Shown: positions 30,563 to 39,671, counted from the stretch's first letter. The stretch: 64,000 bases of DNA from Corynebacterium sp. HS2168-gen11 (GCF_024834075.1 NZ_JANUXR010000006.1:98857-162856); one strand, 5' to 3'. The notes: generated by a model from the letters alone, not told the origin. Numbers and translations: made by a program.

Positions 30563-31882
30563 ATGACAACTAAGTACGACAATTCCGCAGCTTCCTCCTG
30601 GAGTCTGGAGACTCAGGCAATCCACGCTGGCCAACCTTTAGACTCCGATACCGGCGCTCGCAACCTGCCGTTATACCTGACCACATCCTTCGTATTCGAC
30701 TCTGCTGAACACGCCCGTCAGCGTTTCGCGCTCGAAGACATCGGCCCTGTCTACACCCGCCTGACCAACCCAACCACCGAGGCCTTGGAAAAGCGCCTGG
30801 CAGCCTTAGAAGGCGGCGTTTACGCAGTTGCGTTCGCTTCAGGCCAGGCTGCTGAAACCGCCGCGATCTTGAACTTGGCCGGCGCTGGCGATCATATCGT
30901 GACCTCCCCTCGCCTCTACGGCGGTAGCCACACCTTGTTCTCCGTGACCCTGGCGCGTTTGGGCATTGAATTCACCTTCGTCGAAAACCCTGATGATCCT
31001 GAATCCTGGCAGGCAGCGGTTCGCCCAAATACGAAGGCCTTCTATGGCGAAACATTCGCGAATCCTCAAGCAGACGTTTTGGATATTCCAGCGATTGCTG
31101 AAGTCGCGCACCGCAATAATGTGCCACTGATTGTTGACAACACGGTTGCCACGGCCGCTACGGTGCGCCCATTGGAGCTGGGGGCCGACATCGTGATTGT
31201 GTCCTTAACAAAGTTCTACACCGGCAATGGCTCAGTCATTGGCGGCGCGCTTATCGACGGCGGCACCTTCGACTGGACCGTCGAACGCGACGGAGTTCCA
31301 GTCCACCCAGTATTCGTCACACCAGATCCTGCCTACCACGGCTTAAAATATGCTGATCTTGGCGCTGCTGCCTATGGATTGAAAGCTCGTGTGGGCTTGC
31401 TGCGTGATACCGGTGCTGCCCTGTCCCCATTTAATGCTTGGGTGATTATCCAAGGCCTTGATACGTTGTTCCTGCGCCTGGAGCGTCACAACTCTAATGC
31501 ACTGAAAGTTGCGACCTTCCTTGAAACGCACCCGAAGGTGGCGTCGGTAAGCTTTGCGGGGCTACCAAGCTCACCGTGGTTCCCTATTAAGGAAAAGTTG
31601 GGGCTGAAATATGCAGGTGCGCTGTTCTCCTTTGATGTTGTTGGTGGCCGTGACGAGGCGTGGAAGGTCATTGATGCGCTGAAGCTGCACTCAAACGTGG
31701 CTAATATTGGCGATTCGCGATCCCTGGTTATTCACCCAGCGACGACCACGCACTCGCAGTGTACCGAGCAGGAGTTGGCAAACGCTGGCGTTTCGCAGGC
31801 AACGATTCGTATTTCGGTGGGCATTGAAGATCCGGCCGATATTATTGAAGACTTGCGTCAGGCGCTCGAACAGCTTGATTAA
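30563..31882 (+). CDS. metY: O-acetylhomoserine sulfhydrylase
   Basis: The 439-residue PLP enzyme makes homocysteine from O-acetylhomoserine and sulfide, the direct sulfhydrylation step of methionine synthesis. The fold-type I gamma-family motifs are visible: YTRLTNPTTEALEKRLAALEGG, ASGQAAETAAI and the PLP lysine in SLTKFYTGNG (Lys217). Near residue 342 the sequence SPWFPIKEKLGLKY carries dispersed-repeat copy 11; as I recall, the C. glutamicum protein has YATKEKLGLKY here, so the DNA motif changed the peptide. RBS AAGGAT precedes the ATG. MetX, supplying its substrate, is encoded 8 kb away beyond the haem locus; both have McbR-like operators. Confidence 0.95.
   Translation: MTTKYDNSAASSWSLETQAIHAGQPLDSDTGARNLPLYLTTSFVFDSAEHARQRFALEDIGPVYTRLTNPTTEALEKRLAALEGGVYAVAFASGQAAETAAILNLAGAGDHIVTSPRLYGGSHTLFSVTLARLGIEFTFVENPDDPESWQAAVRPNTKAFYGETFANPQADVLDIPAIAEVAHRNNVPLIVDNTVATAATVRPLELGADIVIVSLTKFYTGNGSVIGGALIDGGTFDWTVERDGVPVHPVFVTPDPAYHGLKYADLGAAAYGLKARVGLLRDTGAALSPFNAWVIIQGLDTLFLRLERHNSNALKVATFLETHPKVASVSFAGLPSSPWFPIKEKLGLKYAGALFSFDVVGGRDEAWKVIDALKLHSNVANIGDSRSLVIHPATTTHSQCTEQELANAGVSQATIRISVGIEDPADIIEDLRQALEQLD
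31583..31592 (+). repeat. CCTATTAAGG dispersed repeat, copy 11
   Basis: Full CCCTATTAAGGAA in metY, read as Phe-Pro-Ile-Lys-Glu. It is the last exact copy before a 28-kb gap. Confidence 0.85.
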
Positions 31883-31884
31883 AC

Positions 31885-31936
31885 GCATATAGGGAAAGGG
31901 GTATCTTCTTAGCAAGATACCCCTTTCCCTATATGC
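31885..31936. terminator. Long perfect hairpin between metY and htaC
   Basis: A perfect 23-base stem from 31885-31907 with 31914-31936 and a six-base loop, placed exactly between the convergent metY and htaC stops. There is no T-run outside, but the stem alone should serve both directions. Confidence 0.85.
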
Positions 31937-31940
31937 AGAA

Positions 31941-32771
31941 TTAGAACGGCAAATGAATACCAAACTTTGATCCAAAAGCCTTCAGCGCTGCCACAATTGC
32001 GCCGACTACCGCAAATGCGCCAGCAAACGCCGCAAGGACGACTTTCATGCGGTTTTCGTTGTCCACACTGGACTTATTGCCTTCACGATGCAGCTTGCCT
32101 TCTTCGGTAAAACGAACCAGCAAATCTGGCGCATCCAGCGCTGTACCAGGTGCGTATTTATCGCTTAAGAATGCATCCTGGAAGCCCTGTGCGGTCACAG
32201 CGGAATCGTTTTGCAGGAATTCATACCCACCGGCGTCGTTGGCAACCAGTGGTGCTGGCAGCGTGAACGTTGCAAAGGCAACGTCATCGCCAGTTTTTTC
32301 ACCGTACTGTCCACTTGGCCCGTTGACCAATGCTTTTAAATCGCCCTTGGTGACATAGTCCACGGTAACCGTGACATTCGTACCCTTCACCTGAAGTTTG
32401 AAATCGGAAAGCGTGACGTCAAGGTCATAACGGTCCAGCTTCGCATTTTTGTGCCCTTGGAATGTCACGGTACCTTTCAGCGGTAACGTCGCATCACCAT
32501 TTGGCTGGTAGATGGCATTGGCGGAATCAATGGGGAAATTAAATTCTTGCACACCGTTAGTTTTCGCCATTGATGCACCAGCTGAAGCGGTGACATGGCC
32601 ACGGGCAATAATGCCTTGCATGTAGTTCACCAGCGATTTCCGAATACCCCACGTGAAGGTACCGCTGACAATCGACGGGTTTGGATTTTGTTGTGCGTGT
32701 GCTGGAACGGTGAGCGTCGTCAAGGCAAGCGTTGCGGCCAGCACTGGCGAGAGTATGCGGCGAGTGTTCAT
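31941..32771 (-). CDS. htaC: HtaC-like surface haem-binding protein with one HtaA domain
   Basis: A secreted, membrane-anchored protein of 276 residues. It has a signal peptide ending in VPAHA, one HtaA domain (about 35-205) with the conserved WGIRKSLVNYMQGIIARG segment carrying the haem-ligand tyrosine and the VTFQGHK segment with the conserved histidine, then a single C-terminal transmembrane helix near 240-265. The family captures haem from haemoglobin at the cell surface and passes it to HmuT. The ATG at 32771 with GGAAAA upstream gives a proper signal peptide. It is the last gene of the locus, 86 bases after htaB. The name follows the C. diphtheriae locus order. Confidence 0.82.
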   Translation of the reverse strand: MNTRRILSPVLAATLALTTLTVPAHAQQNPNPSIVSGTFTWGIRKSLVNYMQGIIARGHVTASAGASMAKTNGVQEFNFPIDSANAIYQPNGDATLPLKGTVTFQGHKNAKLDRYDLDVTLSDFKLQVKGTNVTVTVDYVTKGDLKALVNGPSGQYGEKTGDDVAFATFTLPAPLVANDAGGYEFLQNDSAVTAQGFQDAFLSDKYAPGTALDAPDLLVRFTEEGKLHREGNKSSVDNENRMKVVLAAFAGAFAVVGAIVAALKAFGSKFGIHLPF

Positions 32772-32857
32772 GAAATTTTCCTGATCTTTCCACGTAAATT
32801 GGGATAAAAAATGCTCCCACCTGCGCATAATAGCAACAAGTGGAAGCATATATGGGC

Positions 32858-33970
32858 TTATCGACGCGGCATGAACTTCTGCAAAGCGTCAATAATTGCC
32901 TTGCCTAAGATTGCCACGACACCAACAACGGAAATAATTGCAAGCACAATGCCCCAGATGCCACGACCCTTGGAAGCCGAAAGGCCATCCTGGTTGTTAC
33001 TTGGCGCAGGAGTTGTAGTTGCGCTTGGCGTGGTGCTTGGGGTGGTGGTTGGAGTGGTGCTTGGGGTGGTGGTTGGAGTCTTCGTGCCTGCAGGAACCGG
33101 ACCGGTAACAGACTCGATCAATGCAACCGTTGCAGCATCGAACTTCGTTGCTGCACCACGCTCGCCTGCATATTCACCAAGTTCGCCAGCTGCAACTTTA
33201 CGGAGTGCCTCATCAGCGTTGCTCAAGCAAACTTCCTTGGTTTCCAGCTCAACGGTAATATCGTCAAACTCTGGTTTGTATTCTGGGCTGTAGATACCTA
33301 AAAATACGATGTCAACACCGTTAATGATATTTTTGTTAGCGTCGGTACCTGGCTGTGGAGCAATAGTCATGTCCTGGGCCTTCAACGAAACCGTATTACC
33401 GGTGGTGGTCCACTGCACCTTAGAATCGTCGGCACTCTTGGTAAACGTACCTTTGCCTTCCACCTTGGTATCGGCGTTACGATCCTCTGGCTTATAGCTG
33501 GTCATTTCTTTGCCAGGTACATAGAACCCGCGGTAAGAAACGCCTGCCTTCAGACCATCAGCTTTTGCAACGATGTATGGGGAAACCATGGTGGAATCCA
33601 TAGAGCCTTTGTGTCCGGTGAAGGAGAGAACACTTGGCTTGGTGTGAATCACGGCATCTGTAACCACGCCGCTGCGACCTAAACGCACATAGGAAGTTGC
33701 ATCATCAACTTCGAAATTGAAGGTGAATTGCTTGCTCTTAGGGTCACTACCGACTTCGGTAACCGCACCAGCCGTCTTCCAGGTACCGCGTGCGATCGGA
33801 CCACGCACATACCCACGCCAAGAGTGCTTAATACCCCACTTAACGGTACCGGAAGTTACTGCCAAGACCTTGTCTTCGCACTGTGCGGTGTCCTGTGCAT
33901 GTGCCACAGGAACAGTCAAACCCATGCAAGCTAATGCAGTTGCCAATGGCAGTGCAAGTTTCTTCATCAT
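32858..33970 (-). CDS. htaB: HtaB-like surface haem-binding protein with one HtaA domain
   Basis: The 370-residue protein has a signal peptide (KKLALPLATALACMGLTVPVAHA), an HtaA domain with VKWGIKHSWRGYVRGPIARGTW (ligand Tyr) and LSFTGHKG (His), a Thr/Pro linker near 300-325 and a C-terminal transmembrane helix with basic end. It would bind haem on the outer face of the membrane. The ATG at 33970 lies seven bases after the hmuV stop, so it is in the same operon. The linker is encoded by a 24-base tandem duplication at 33032-33079, suggesting slippage-driven length change. Confidence 0.85.
   Translation of the reverse strand: MMKKLALPLATALACMGLTVPVAHAQDTAQCEDKVLAVTSGTVKWGIKHSWRGYVRGPIARGTWKTAGAVTEVGSDPKSKQFTFNFEVDDATSYVRLGRSGVVTDAVIHTKPSVLSFTGHKGSMDSTMVSPYIVAKADGLKAGVSYRGFYVPGKEMTSYKPEDRNADTKVEGKGTFTKSADDSKVQWTTTGNTVSLKAQDMTIAPQPGTDANKNIINGVDIVFLGIYSPEYKPEFDDITVELETKEVCLSNADEALRKVAAGELGEYAGERGAATKFDAATVALIESVTGPVPAGTKTPTTTPSTTPTTTPSTTPSATTTPAPSNNQDGLSASKGRGIWGIVLAIISVVGVVAILGKAIIDALQKFMPRR
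33032..33079 (-). repeat. 24-base tandem duplication in the htaB linker
   Basis: Two perfect head-to-tail copies encode the Thr/Pro-rich stalk. Copy number probably varies between strains. Confidence 0.85.
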
Positions 33971-33977
33971 AAGAAAT

Positions 33978-34811
33978 CTACTTTCTGTGAGAACAATGAT
34001 TAACGTCAGTATTGCACAGTGTAATGAAATCCTGTGCAGATTCAGTTTCTTTTCTACGTTCTGGGTGTACACTGATGACCCCATCAACGTGCTTGACCTG
34101 GATAGGCCAACCATAAATACTGCTCAGTGTATCGTCAGTGTATACTTCCGACACACTGCCATCTGCTGCCACCGTACCATTTGCTAAACACACAATATGG
34201 TCGCAGTAGGCTGCTGCCGCATTCAAATCATGCAACACGACTATCACGGCCACCTGGGCAGTTTCAGCTATACGACGCACCAATCCAAGGACTTGCTCTT
34301 GGTGACGAATATCTAACGCTGCCGTAGGCTCGTCGAGCATAATCACCGGAGTTCGCTGCGCCAATACTCGCGAGAGTGCCACACGGGCACGCTCACCACC
34401 TGACAAAGTGGCAATATCCCGACCGGCAAGATGTAAGGTGTCGGTGGCCTGCAACGCAGCGTCGATAAAGGCATCATCCAAGGCAGCGAATGGGGTGCAT
34501 TCCCAGGGACGACGTCCCATTGCGACTACATCTCGAACCAAGAACTCGAACGACACCGCTACATCTTGTAACATCACAGCACGAGCGCGAGCTAACTCCA
34601 GCGCTGATGCTTGTTGTGGATCTAGGCCTGCAACTCGTACAGTGCCACTCTTGTGAGGCAGATCGCCGCTGATGACAGCAAGCATAGTGGATTTGCCGGC
34701 ACCATTCGGACCGATAAGTCCGGTCACTTGTCCAGGCTCCGCTACAAATGAGACATCGTGGAGTAAGACTTTGCCGTTGATTTCCAGTGTGACATCGCGA
34801 ACTTCGATCAT
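33978..34811 (-). CDS. hmuV: Haem ABC transporter ATP-binding protein HmuV
   Basis: The 277-residue ATPase powers haem import through HmuU. Walker A is GPNGAGKST near 38, the signature LSGGERARVALSRVLA near 138, Walker B VIMLDEP near 160 and the switch histidine in VVLHDLN near 195. The start overlaps the hmuU stop by four bases (ATGA), and htaB follows after seven bases, so translation is coupled along the operon. Confidence 0.93.
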   Translation of the reverse strand: MIEVRDVTLEINGKVLLHDVSFVAEPGQVTGLIGPNGAGKSTMLAVISGDLPHKSGTVRVAGLDPQQASALELARARAVMLQDVAVSFEFLVRDVVAMGRRPWECTPFAALDDAFIDAALQATDTLHLAGRDIATLSGGERARVALSRVLAQRTPVIMLDEPTAALDIRHQEQVLGLVRRIAETAQVAVIVVLHDLNAAAAYCDHIVCLANGTVAADGSVSEVYTDDTLSSIYGWPIQVKHVDGVISVHPERRKETESAQDFITLCNTDVNHCSHRK

Positions 34812-35869
34812 CGGATTCCCTTTCGCAACATGCGACGTAATAGAACGAAGAAGGTTGGGCCACCGACCAAAGCGGTAAAGATACCGATTGGCAGATCTGC
34901 GAATGGGATCACGGTACGAGCGGCGACGTCGGCAAGCGCGATGAGCACTGCTCCTGCCAGTGCGGAAGCTGGTAAAAGAATTTTATTTTCCGGCCCCACG
35001 ATTGATCGCAATAAATGCGGCACAATCAAACCAACGAAGCCGATCAAACCAGCAAACGATACTGCACCTGCAGTTAAAACAGTCGAAGCTGCAATAGCAA
35101 TAATGCGCAATCTGCCAACATTAATACCAGTATGGCACGCCGCGCGTTCACCAAGAGCCAGCACATCGAGTTGTTTGCCAAGGCGTAACGCCATCAGAAT
35201 GCCAATCACCACGATTGGAATGACCACAAACACATGCTTCCATTGAGAACCGTTGAGCGAACCCATCTGCCAGAAAATAATCTGCTCACGATTCGCCGTC
35301 GGCGCAAGATACACCATGAAAGAGATCAAAGCACCACACACTGCGTTAATGGCAATACCAGTCAAGATTAGATTCACAACCGCTACTTTGCCTTGGCTGC
35401 GCGCAAGTTGATAGATGATCACCGTAACTAACACGGCAGAAACGAACGCTCCCAATGGAATGGTGAACGTACCTAAAATGCCAATATTAAACACAATCAC
35501 CAAAGCTGCACCAACGCCGGCACCAGCAGTGACGCCGATAATCGATGGCTCTGCCAATGGATTGGCAAACACTGCTTGCATCAATGTGCCGGCAACTCCA
35601 AGTGCCGCACCAACCAGCAATCCGAGGAAGATACGTGGTAATCGAATCGACCAAATCACGTTGCCTGCTAGCTCAGTTTGGCCTGGACCTTTCAAAATCA
35701 GACCAGGCAGGTGCTGCAACGGTACATAAAACTGTCCAAGGACTACTGAAAGGACAACTGCTATGACCAGCAGTGCGAGCAAACTGCTAAAGGTTGCAAT
35801 GCGGCGCTTATGGCGGCGTTGAAATACCTCTTCAGTAAACTGCGTGCTTTTATGCTTTGTCTGGTGCAT
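34808..35869 (-). CDS. hmuU: Haem ABC transporter permease HmuU
   Basis: A FecCD-family permease of 353 residues with about nine to ten hydrophobic helices. Family hallmarks are WSIRLPRIFLGLLVGAALGVAGTLMQAVFANPLAEPSIIGVTAGAG near 70-115 and SFAGLIGFVGLIVPHLLR near 265. It forms the membrane channel for haem delivered by HmuT. Its first 20 bases overlap the hmuT end, and its stop overlaps the hmuV start. Confidence 0.93.
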   Translation of the reverse strand: MHQTKHKSTQFTEEVFQRRHKRRIATFSSLLALLVIAVVLSVVLGQFYVPLQHLPGLILKGPGQTELAGNVIWSIRLPRIFLGLLVGAALGVAGTLMQAVFANPLAEPSIIGVTAGAGVGAALVIVFNIGILGTFTIPLGAFVSAVLVTVIIYQLARSQGKVAVVNLILTGIAINAVCGALISFMVYLAPTANREQIIFWQMGSLNGSQWKHVFVVIPIVVIGILMALRLGKQLDVLALGERAACHTGINVGRLRIIAIAASTVLTAGAVSFAGLIGFVGLIVPHLLRSIVGPENKILLPASALAGAVLIALADVAARTVIPFADLPIGIFTALVGGPTFFVLLRRMLRKGIR

Positions 35870-36938
35870 AAATAGCCTTTGCTAGTCGTAATAACGTTTG
35901 TCCGGTCAGTGGGCCAAAGGCCAAAGACTGACCATCTGGCAAAGTAACAATTCGACGATTCTGGCCGGCAATTGTTTGCGCCACACCTGGGCGCTGCAGC
36001 AAACCATCGATGCCACCTGTCGATTCCAAACCACCGCTCATCATGATAATCACTTCAGGATTAATTTTTGCCAACGCTTCTGCATTGGCAGGTTCTGCAT
36101 ATGAAAGGTTGTACTTGGTACCAAGATCAATACCACCAACGCCTTCAATTAAGTCCTTAGCACCTGTACCTTCACCCATGATGAAGAACACACCACCATT
36201 ACCGCGAGCGTATAAGAAGGCCATCCGAATTGGTTCAGCAGGAATCAATGCCTTGATCGCTTCTCGATCCTGTTCCAGTTCAGCAACCGAACGCTGCGCA
36301 AGTTGTTCTGCTTCTGCATCCAAGCCAACCACAGCACCAAGGGTTTGAATATCCTCAGCAATCGCATCGACCGTGCGTTTTGGTTCCATCACGACGGTGG
36401 TCACACCTGCAGCACGAATTTGATCGATAGCATCACGTGGCCCGATCGAGTGATCAACGATGACGACAGTTGGGTGCAAGGACAGCACTGCCTCAACGTT
36501 AATATTGTGACCACCTTGGGTTACAACTGGAAGATCTGCCAGTGATTGTTCTGTAGAAGAAACGGTACGACCTACGATGTTCCCACCCAGTCCAAGGCCA
36601 GTCAGCGTCTTTGTGTAGGTACCGTAAATATCAAGGGCGAGAATACGCGAGACATCAGTAACCTCAACGTCATAACCGTCAGCATCGGTCAGCGAAACTG
36701 GCAGTGCTGGGCTGACGTTGGTAGAAACTGGCACAACCTCATCAAATTCAGTGACATGAGTAACCCCAGTAAAGGTACGTGGATCACTTAAATCTGTTGC
36801 CTGTGGCAGTGATTCTCGCAGTTCAGCAGTGGTATCAAGGGCACCTTGGACGCCACAAGCAGATAATGCAAGCGCGCATACGATGGTAGTCACGAAGGCT
36901 CGAATCGCTGTCACGGTAGGTTTCATAGGTATGTTCAC
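35850..36938 (-). CDS. hmuT: Haem-binding lipoprotein HmuT
   Basis: A 362-residue substrate-binding lipoprotein with the lipobox LALSAC (Cys28). The known haem ligands of C. diphtheriae HmuT, His136, Tyr235 and Arg237, correspond here to His144 in QGGHNIN, Tyr243 and Arg245 in FLYARGN, all offset by eight. It collects haem from the HtaA-domain proteins and docks on HmuUV. The GTG at 36938 was kept; an ATG four codons later (36926) gives an equally good signal peptide and neither has a clear ribosome site. It starts 31 bases after htaA, so the whole block is one operon. Confidence 0.93.
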   Translation of the reverse strand: MNIPMKPTVTAIRAFVTTIVCALALSACGVQGALDTTAELRESLPQATDLSDPRTFTGVTHVTEFDEVVPVSTNVSPALPVSLTDADGYDVEVTDVSRILALDIYGTYTKTLTGLGLGGNIVGRTVSSTEQSLADLPVVTQGGHNINVEAVLSLHPTVVIVDHSIGPRDAIDQIRAAGVTTVVMEPKRTVDAIAEDIQTLGAVVGLDAEAEQLAQRSVAELEQDREAIKALIPAEPIRMAFLYARGNGGVFFIMGEGTGAKDLIEGVGGIDLGTKYNLSYAEPANAEALAKINPEVIIMMSGGLESTGGIDGLLQRPGVAQTIAGQNRRIVTLPDGQSLAFGPLTGQTLLRLAKAIYAPDKA

Positions 36939-36969
36939 AATCTTTGGAATCAGGTTGAGGTGAGTTGGT

Positions 36970-38958
36970 TTAAGCAGGATGGCTGATCGCTAAACGGCCC
37001 ATCGAGCCACCCGCGATAACGAAGGCCAAAACTGTAAGCAAGATATAAAGCTCTGGTCGCATTACGCCACCTTCGCCAAAGCCTTTTGCGGTTTGAGCAG
37101 ACTTGTTAATTTTAAACTTCTTCGAACCATCCTCATACCCCACAGTACTGGTCGAGGCATCATCAAACTTCACTGCATCAGCGCCGCCTTCAGCAGCGGC
37201 AGCACCATTACCTTGCGCTAATAATTCTGCAGCTGATGGACCATTGGAATTACCACCCGCAGCAGTTTGCGCTGCAGCACTACCCTGTCCACCAGCACAG
37301 TTTGCTTTCGCGGAAAGGTTGGCAGAGAACTGCAAAGGATCAAGTGCGGTACCTGGCTCATAGAATCCAGCGAAAGCCTTCGCACCAGCATCGGTTAGCG
37401 CCACGCTTGCGGCACCAGATGCCTGAGAATCAGAGACATTCAAGCTGTTAAAGGAAAGGTTTGCCAACGCCACACGACCAAAATTCGTGACCTTGCCGGA
37501 AGTATCGGAAGAAATGACATTAGCGACCAGCGATCCACTATTGCCTGCAAACTGAATTTCTAAGTTGGTGATTTGCAGGTTCAAAATTCCGTGGTGACCA
37601 CTGAATTTAATGCCACCACCAAAGGCAATGGTGCCTGATTTTGTAGCTGCATCAACTGCGCCAGATTGACCATTGAAATGGAACTGACCTCCACTATGGT
37701 TGACGCCTGAAAGACTCCATGAACCCTTCGCAATCGAGCCAGTAATATACGACTGGAACGATTTTTTCACTCCCCAAGCGGCCTTCGCATTGCTAATACC
37801 ATGAGCTGACGTCGCACTACAGACAGCTGCAGAACCACCGCCACTCGCTGCACCGTTTGCAGAGGCATCGCTTGTAGATGCACCACTGGTGGAAGCACCC
37901 GCCGAACCACTTGATACGGTTACACCACTGCCAGCTTGGGTTACCGAACTCTCCGATGCCGTGGTGCCGGTTCCAGCAGCTGTACCAGTTTGCGTACCAG
38001 CAGCTGTACCAGTTTGCGTACCAGTCGTGGCACCTCCAGTTCCGCTCGCAGCTTGCGTGGTGGTTGTTGTATTCGTACCTGTGAAACTATCGAGATTGTT
38101 TTGGAAGGTCTGTACGTTACACATCAACGTGTTCAACCCACCAAAAGCGTCATTTAGTTCAGACACCATCCCAAAAATTTCTTTATTGGCGCCAGTAAAC
38201 TCACCTTTGAGACGGCTAAACTCAACACATTTATTGTTTGAGGTAGTAGCCCTATTTAAGGTGTTCGTCGATGAAGAGGATCCCCCTGCACAGCTGCCAT
38301 CAAGCTTGACGACGCCAGCAGTCGGGTCCATTGCAGCCCCAGCATCATATGCAAGAAAAAGTTTATGGCCTTCTTCGGTCAATGTCGTAGTGCCAGATAA
38401 GTCAATAATGCCGGTATCGGTTGCTGCTGGATAGTTTAAATCGATAGTAATGAGAGCAACGTCGTCGCCTTGAATTGGCTCGCCACGTTTAGTCTTGTCC
38501 ACCATATCGGAGGTATAGGAAAGATAATCCACAATCAAGGTAGCAGTGCTGCCTTTAACGTCGAGCTTGAGATCACTGATCTGCATGTCCAGCAAGTCAG
38601 GACCACCGTAGTTGTGCCCTTTAAAATGCAGCTTGCCATTGAGCGGGATCGTAGCATCAGTTGTGTTATGAATAGTGGCCTTTTGGGGAGTAAACGTGAA
38701 TGCACTGGACGCACCACGTGCGTCTCCCACAAATCCCACATCTGTCGAAGAATTCCAATTGCCTTTCGCAATTGGTCCTTGAATGTAGCTACGGAAAGCC
38801 TGCTTCACACCCCATTGAAATGAACATGTACTTTGTGCATGCGCTACTGGAGCAGTAGTCACCGGCAGAGCCAACAACGGTAGTCCTACGAACACTGGAA
38901 CGGATAGTAATCCAATGATCCGAGTACGAACGTTTCGTGAAGTAGCTACAACTGTCAT
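36970..38958 (-). CDS. htaA: HtaA surface haem receptor with two HtaA domains
   Basis: The 662-residue membrane-anchored haemoglobin/haem receptor has a signal peptide ending near VAHA, a first HtaA domain (about 44-230) with FQWGVKQAFRSYIQGPIAKGNW and LHFKGHNYG, a long Thr/Gly/Ser linker, a second domain (about 390-575) with WGVKKSFQSYITGSIAKGSW and IKFSGHHG, and a C-terminal helix. The Tyr and His of each domain are the family's haem ligands. The ATG at 38958 has AGAGG upstream. A DtxR-like site is about 75-90 bases above it. A 24-base tandem duplication codes for part of the linker. It leads the hmu operon. Confidence 0.93.
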   Translation of the reverse strand: MTVVATSRNVRTRIIGLLSVPVFVGLPLLALPVTTAPVAHAQSTCSFQWGVKQAFRSYIQGPIAKGNWNSSTDVGFVGDARGASSAFTFTPQKATIHNTTDATIPLNGKLHFKGHNYGGPDLLDMQISDLKLDVKGSTATLIVDYLSYTSDMVDKTKRGEPIQGDDVALITIDLNYPAATDTGIIDLSGTTTLTEEGHKLFLAYDAGAAMDPTAGVVKLDGSCAGGSSSSTNTLNRATTSNNKCVEFSRLKGEFTGANKEIFGMVSELNDAFGGLNTLMCNVQTFQNNLDSFTGTNTTTTTQAASGTGGATTGTQTGTAAGTQTGTAAGTGTTASESSVTQAGSGVTVSSGSAGASTSGASTSDASANGAASGGGSAAVCSATSAHGISNAKAAWGVKKSFQSYITGSIAKGSWSLSGVNHSGGQFHFNGQSGAVDAATKSGTIAFGGGIKFSGHHGILNLQITNLEIQFAGNSGSLVANVISSDTSGKVTNFGRVALANLSFNSLNVSDSQASGAASVALTDAGAKAFAGFYEPGTALDPLQFSANLSAKANCAGGQGSAAAQTAAGGNSNGPSAAELLAQGNGAAAAEGGADAVKFDDASTSTVGYEDGSKKFKINKSAQTAKGFGEGGVMRPELYILLTVLAFVIAGGSMGRLAISHPA
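37973..38020 (-). repeat. 24-base tandem duplication in the htaA linker
   Basis: Two perfect copies (37973-37996, 37997-38020) encode the Gly/Thr/Gln linker between the two HtaA domains. Confidence 0.85.
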
Positions 38959-39031
38959 GAAACCTCTGCTCTCCTGTTCTAAAAATGACTGTCATAAACT
39001 TACCAGCAACGTATGCTACACGTGCTTCCAG

Positions 39032-39050
39032 TTAGGTAAAGCTTCGCAAA
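39032..39050 (-). promoter_or_regulatory. Candidate DtxR (iron repressor) site upstream of htaA
   Basis: TTAGGTAAAGCTTCGCAAA matches the DtxR consensus TTAGGTTAGCCTAACCTAA at 12 of 19 positions, with a good left half and a poor right half. Iron control is well known for this locus in C. diphtheriae, but this site is only suggestive. Confidence 0.4.
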
Positions 39051-39110
39051 CTTCTCGCGTCATGTATAGGCTACACTTAGTTTCAAAAGTTTACATACTC
39101 CAGAAAGTAT

Positions 39111-39608
39111 ATGATGGCTACCATGAATGCGCTGACTATGAACGCTTTTCACAACCTTTACCCTGATGTTGACCCTACACAAAGCCTCCCCCTAACGAGG
39201 GTAGAACGTTTGTCAATCGCAGCTGCCGGCGGCCTCACTTCCTTTGGTTTTACCTTTGGTGACATCATCTTTGCCGGTACAGGCCTTGCATTACTCATCT
39301 TTACCTCCATTGCCCCCGGAGTTAAAACCGCACGTCGTATCCGCAAAGAAGCACGTGACCGTTTCCCACAGTTAGATTGGCAAGAAAAAACAAGTTTGAG
39401 CCCGACGAAAATCCTCATACTCATGAGCTTATTCTGGATCACTATTATTGTGATAAATATCTCTATTTTCTGGTACATGCCAAAACAGTGGCATCTGTAC
39501 GGTTCTCTCGCAGCGGCGCTACTTACCGTCATGCTCCTGTGGATCATGCCAGGCACCAGCCCACTATGGTCCGCTTCGCGACATACCAATCAACCCTCGA
39601 CGCCCTAG
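39111..39608 (+). CDS. Small two-to-three helix membrane protein
   Basis: A 165-residue membrane protein of unknown function lies divergent from htaA. Hydrophobic segments are at about 45-68 (FTFGDIIFAGTGLALLIFTSIAPG), 100-120 (KILILMSLFWITIIVINISIFW) and 128-145, with a basic loop KTARRIRKEAR between the first two. The start could be the ATG at 39111 or 39114, after AGAAAG. Being next to the haem locus it might share its regulation, but nothing in the protein indicates haem binding. A hairpin follows at 39672. Confidence 0.7.
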   Translation: MMATMNALTMNAFHNLYPDVDPTQSLPLTRVERLSIAAAGGLTSFGFTFGDIIFAGTGLALLIFTSIAPGVKTARRIRKEARDRFPQLDWQEKTSLSPTKILILMSLFWITIIVINISIFWYMPKQWHLYGSLAAALLTVMLLWIMPGTSPLWSASRHTNQPSTP

Positions 39609-39671
39609 CGGGCCACGTGTCACCCAAATACAAACACTGAAAACAAGCTAAGAACAAGCAACTTTCTACAC

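Noticed and set aside
33032..38020. Tandem repeats as a possible CRISPR array.
   Set aside because: They have only two units each without spacers and keep the coding frame of linker regions.
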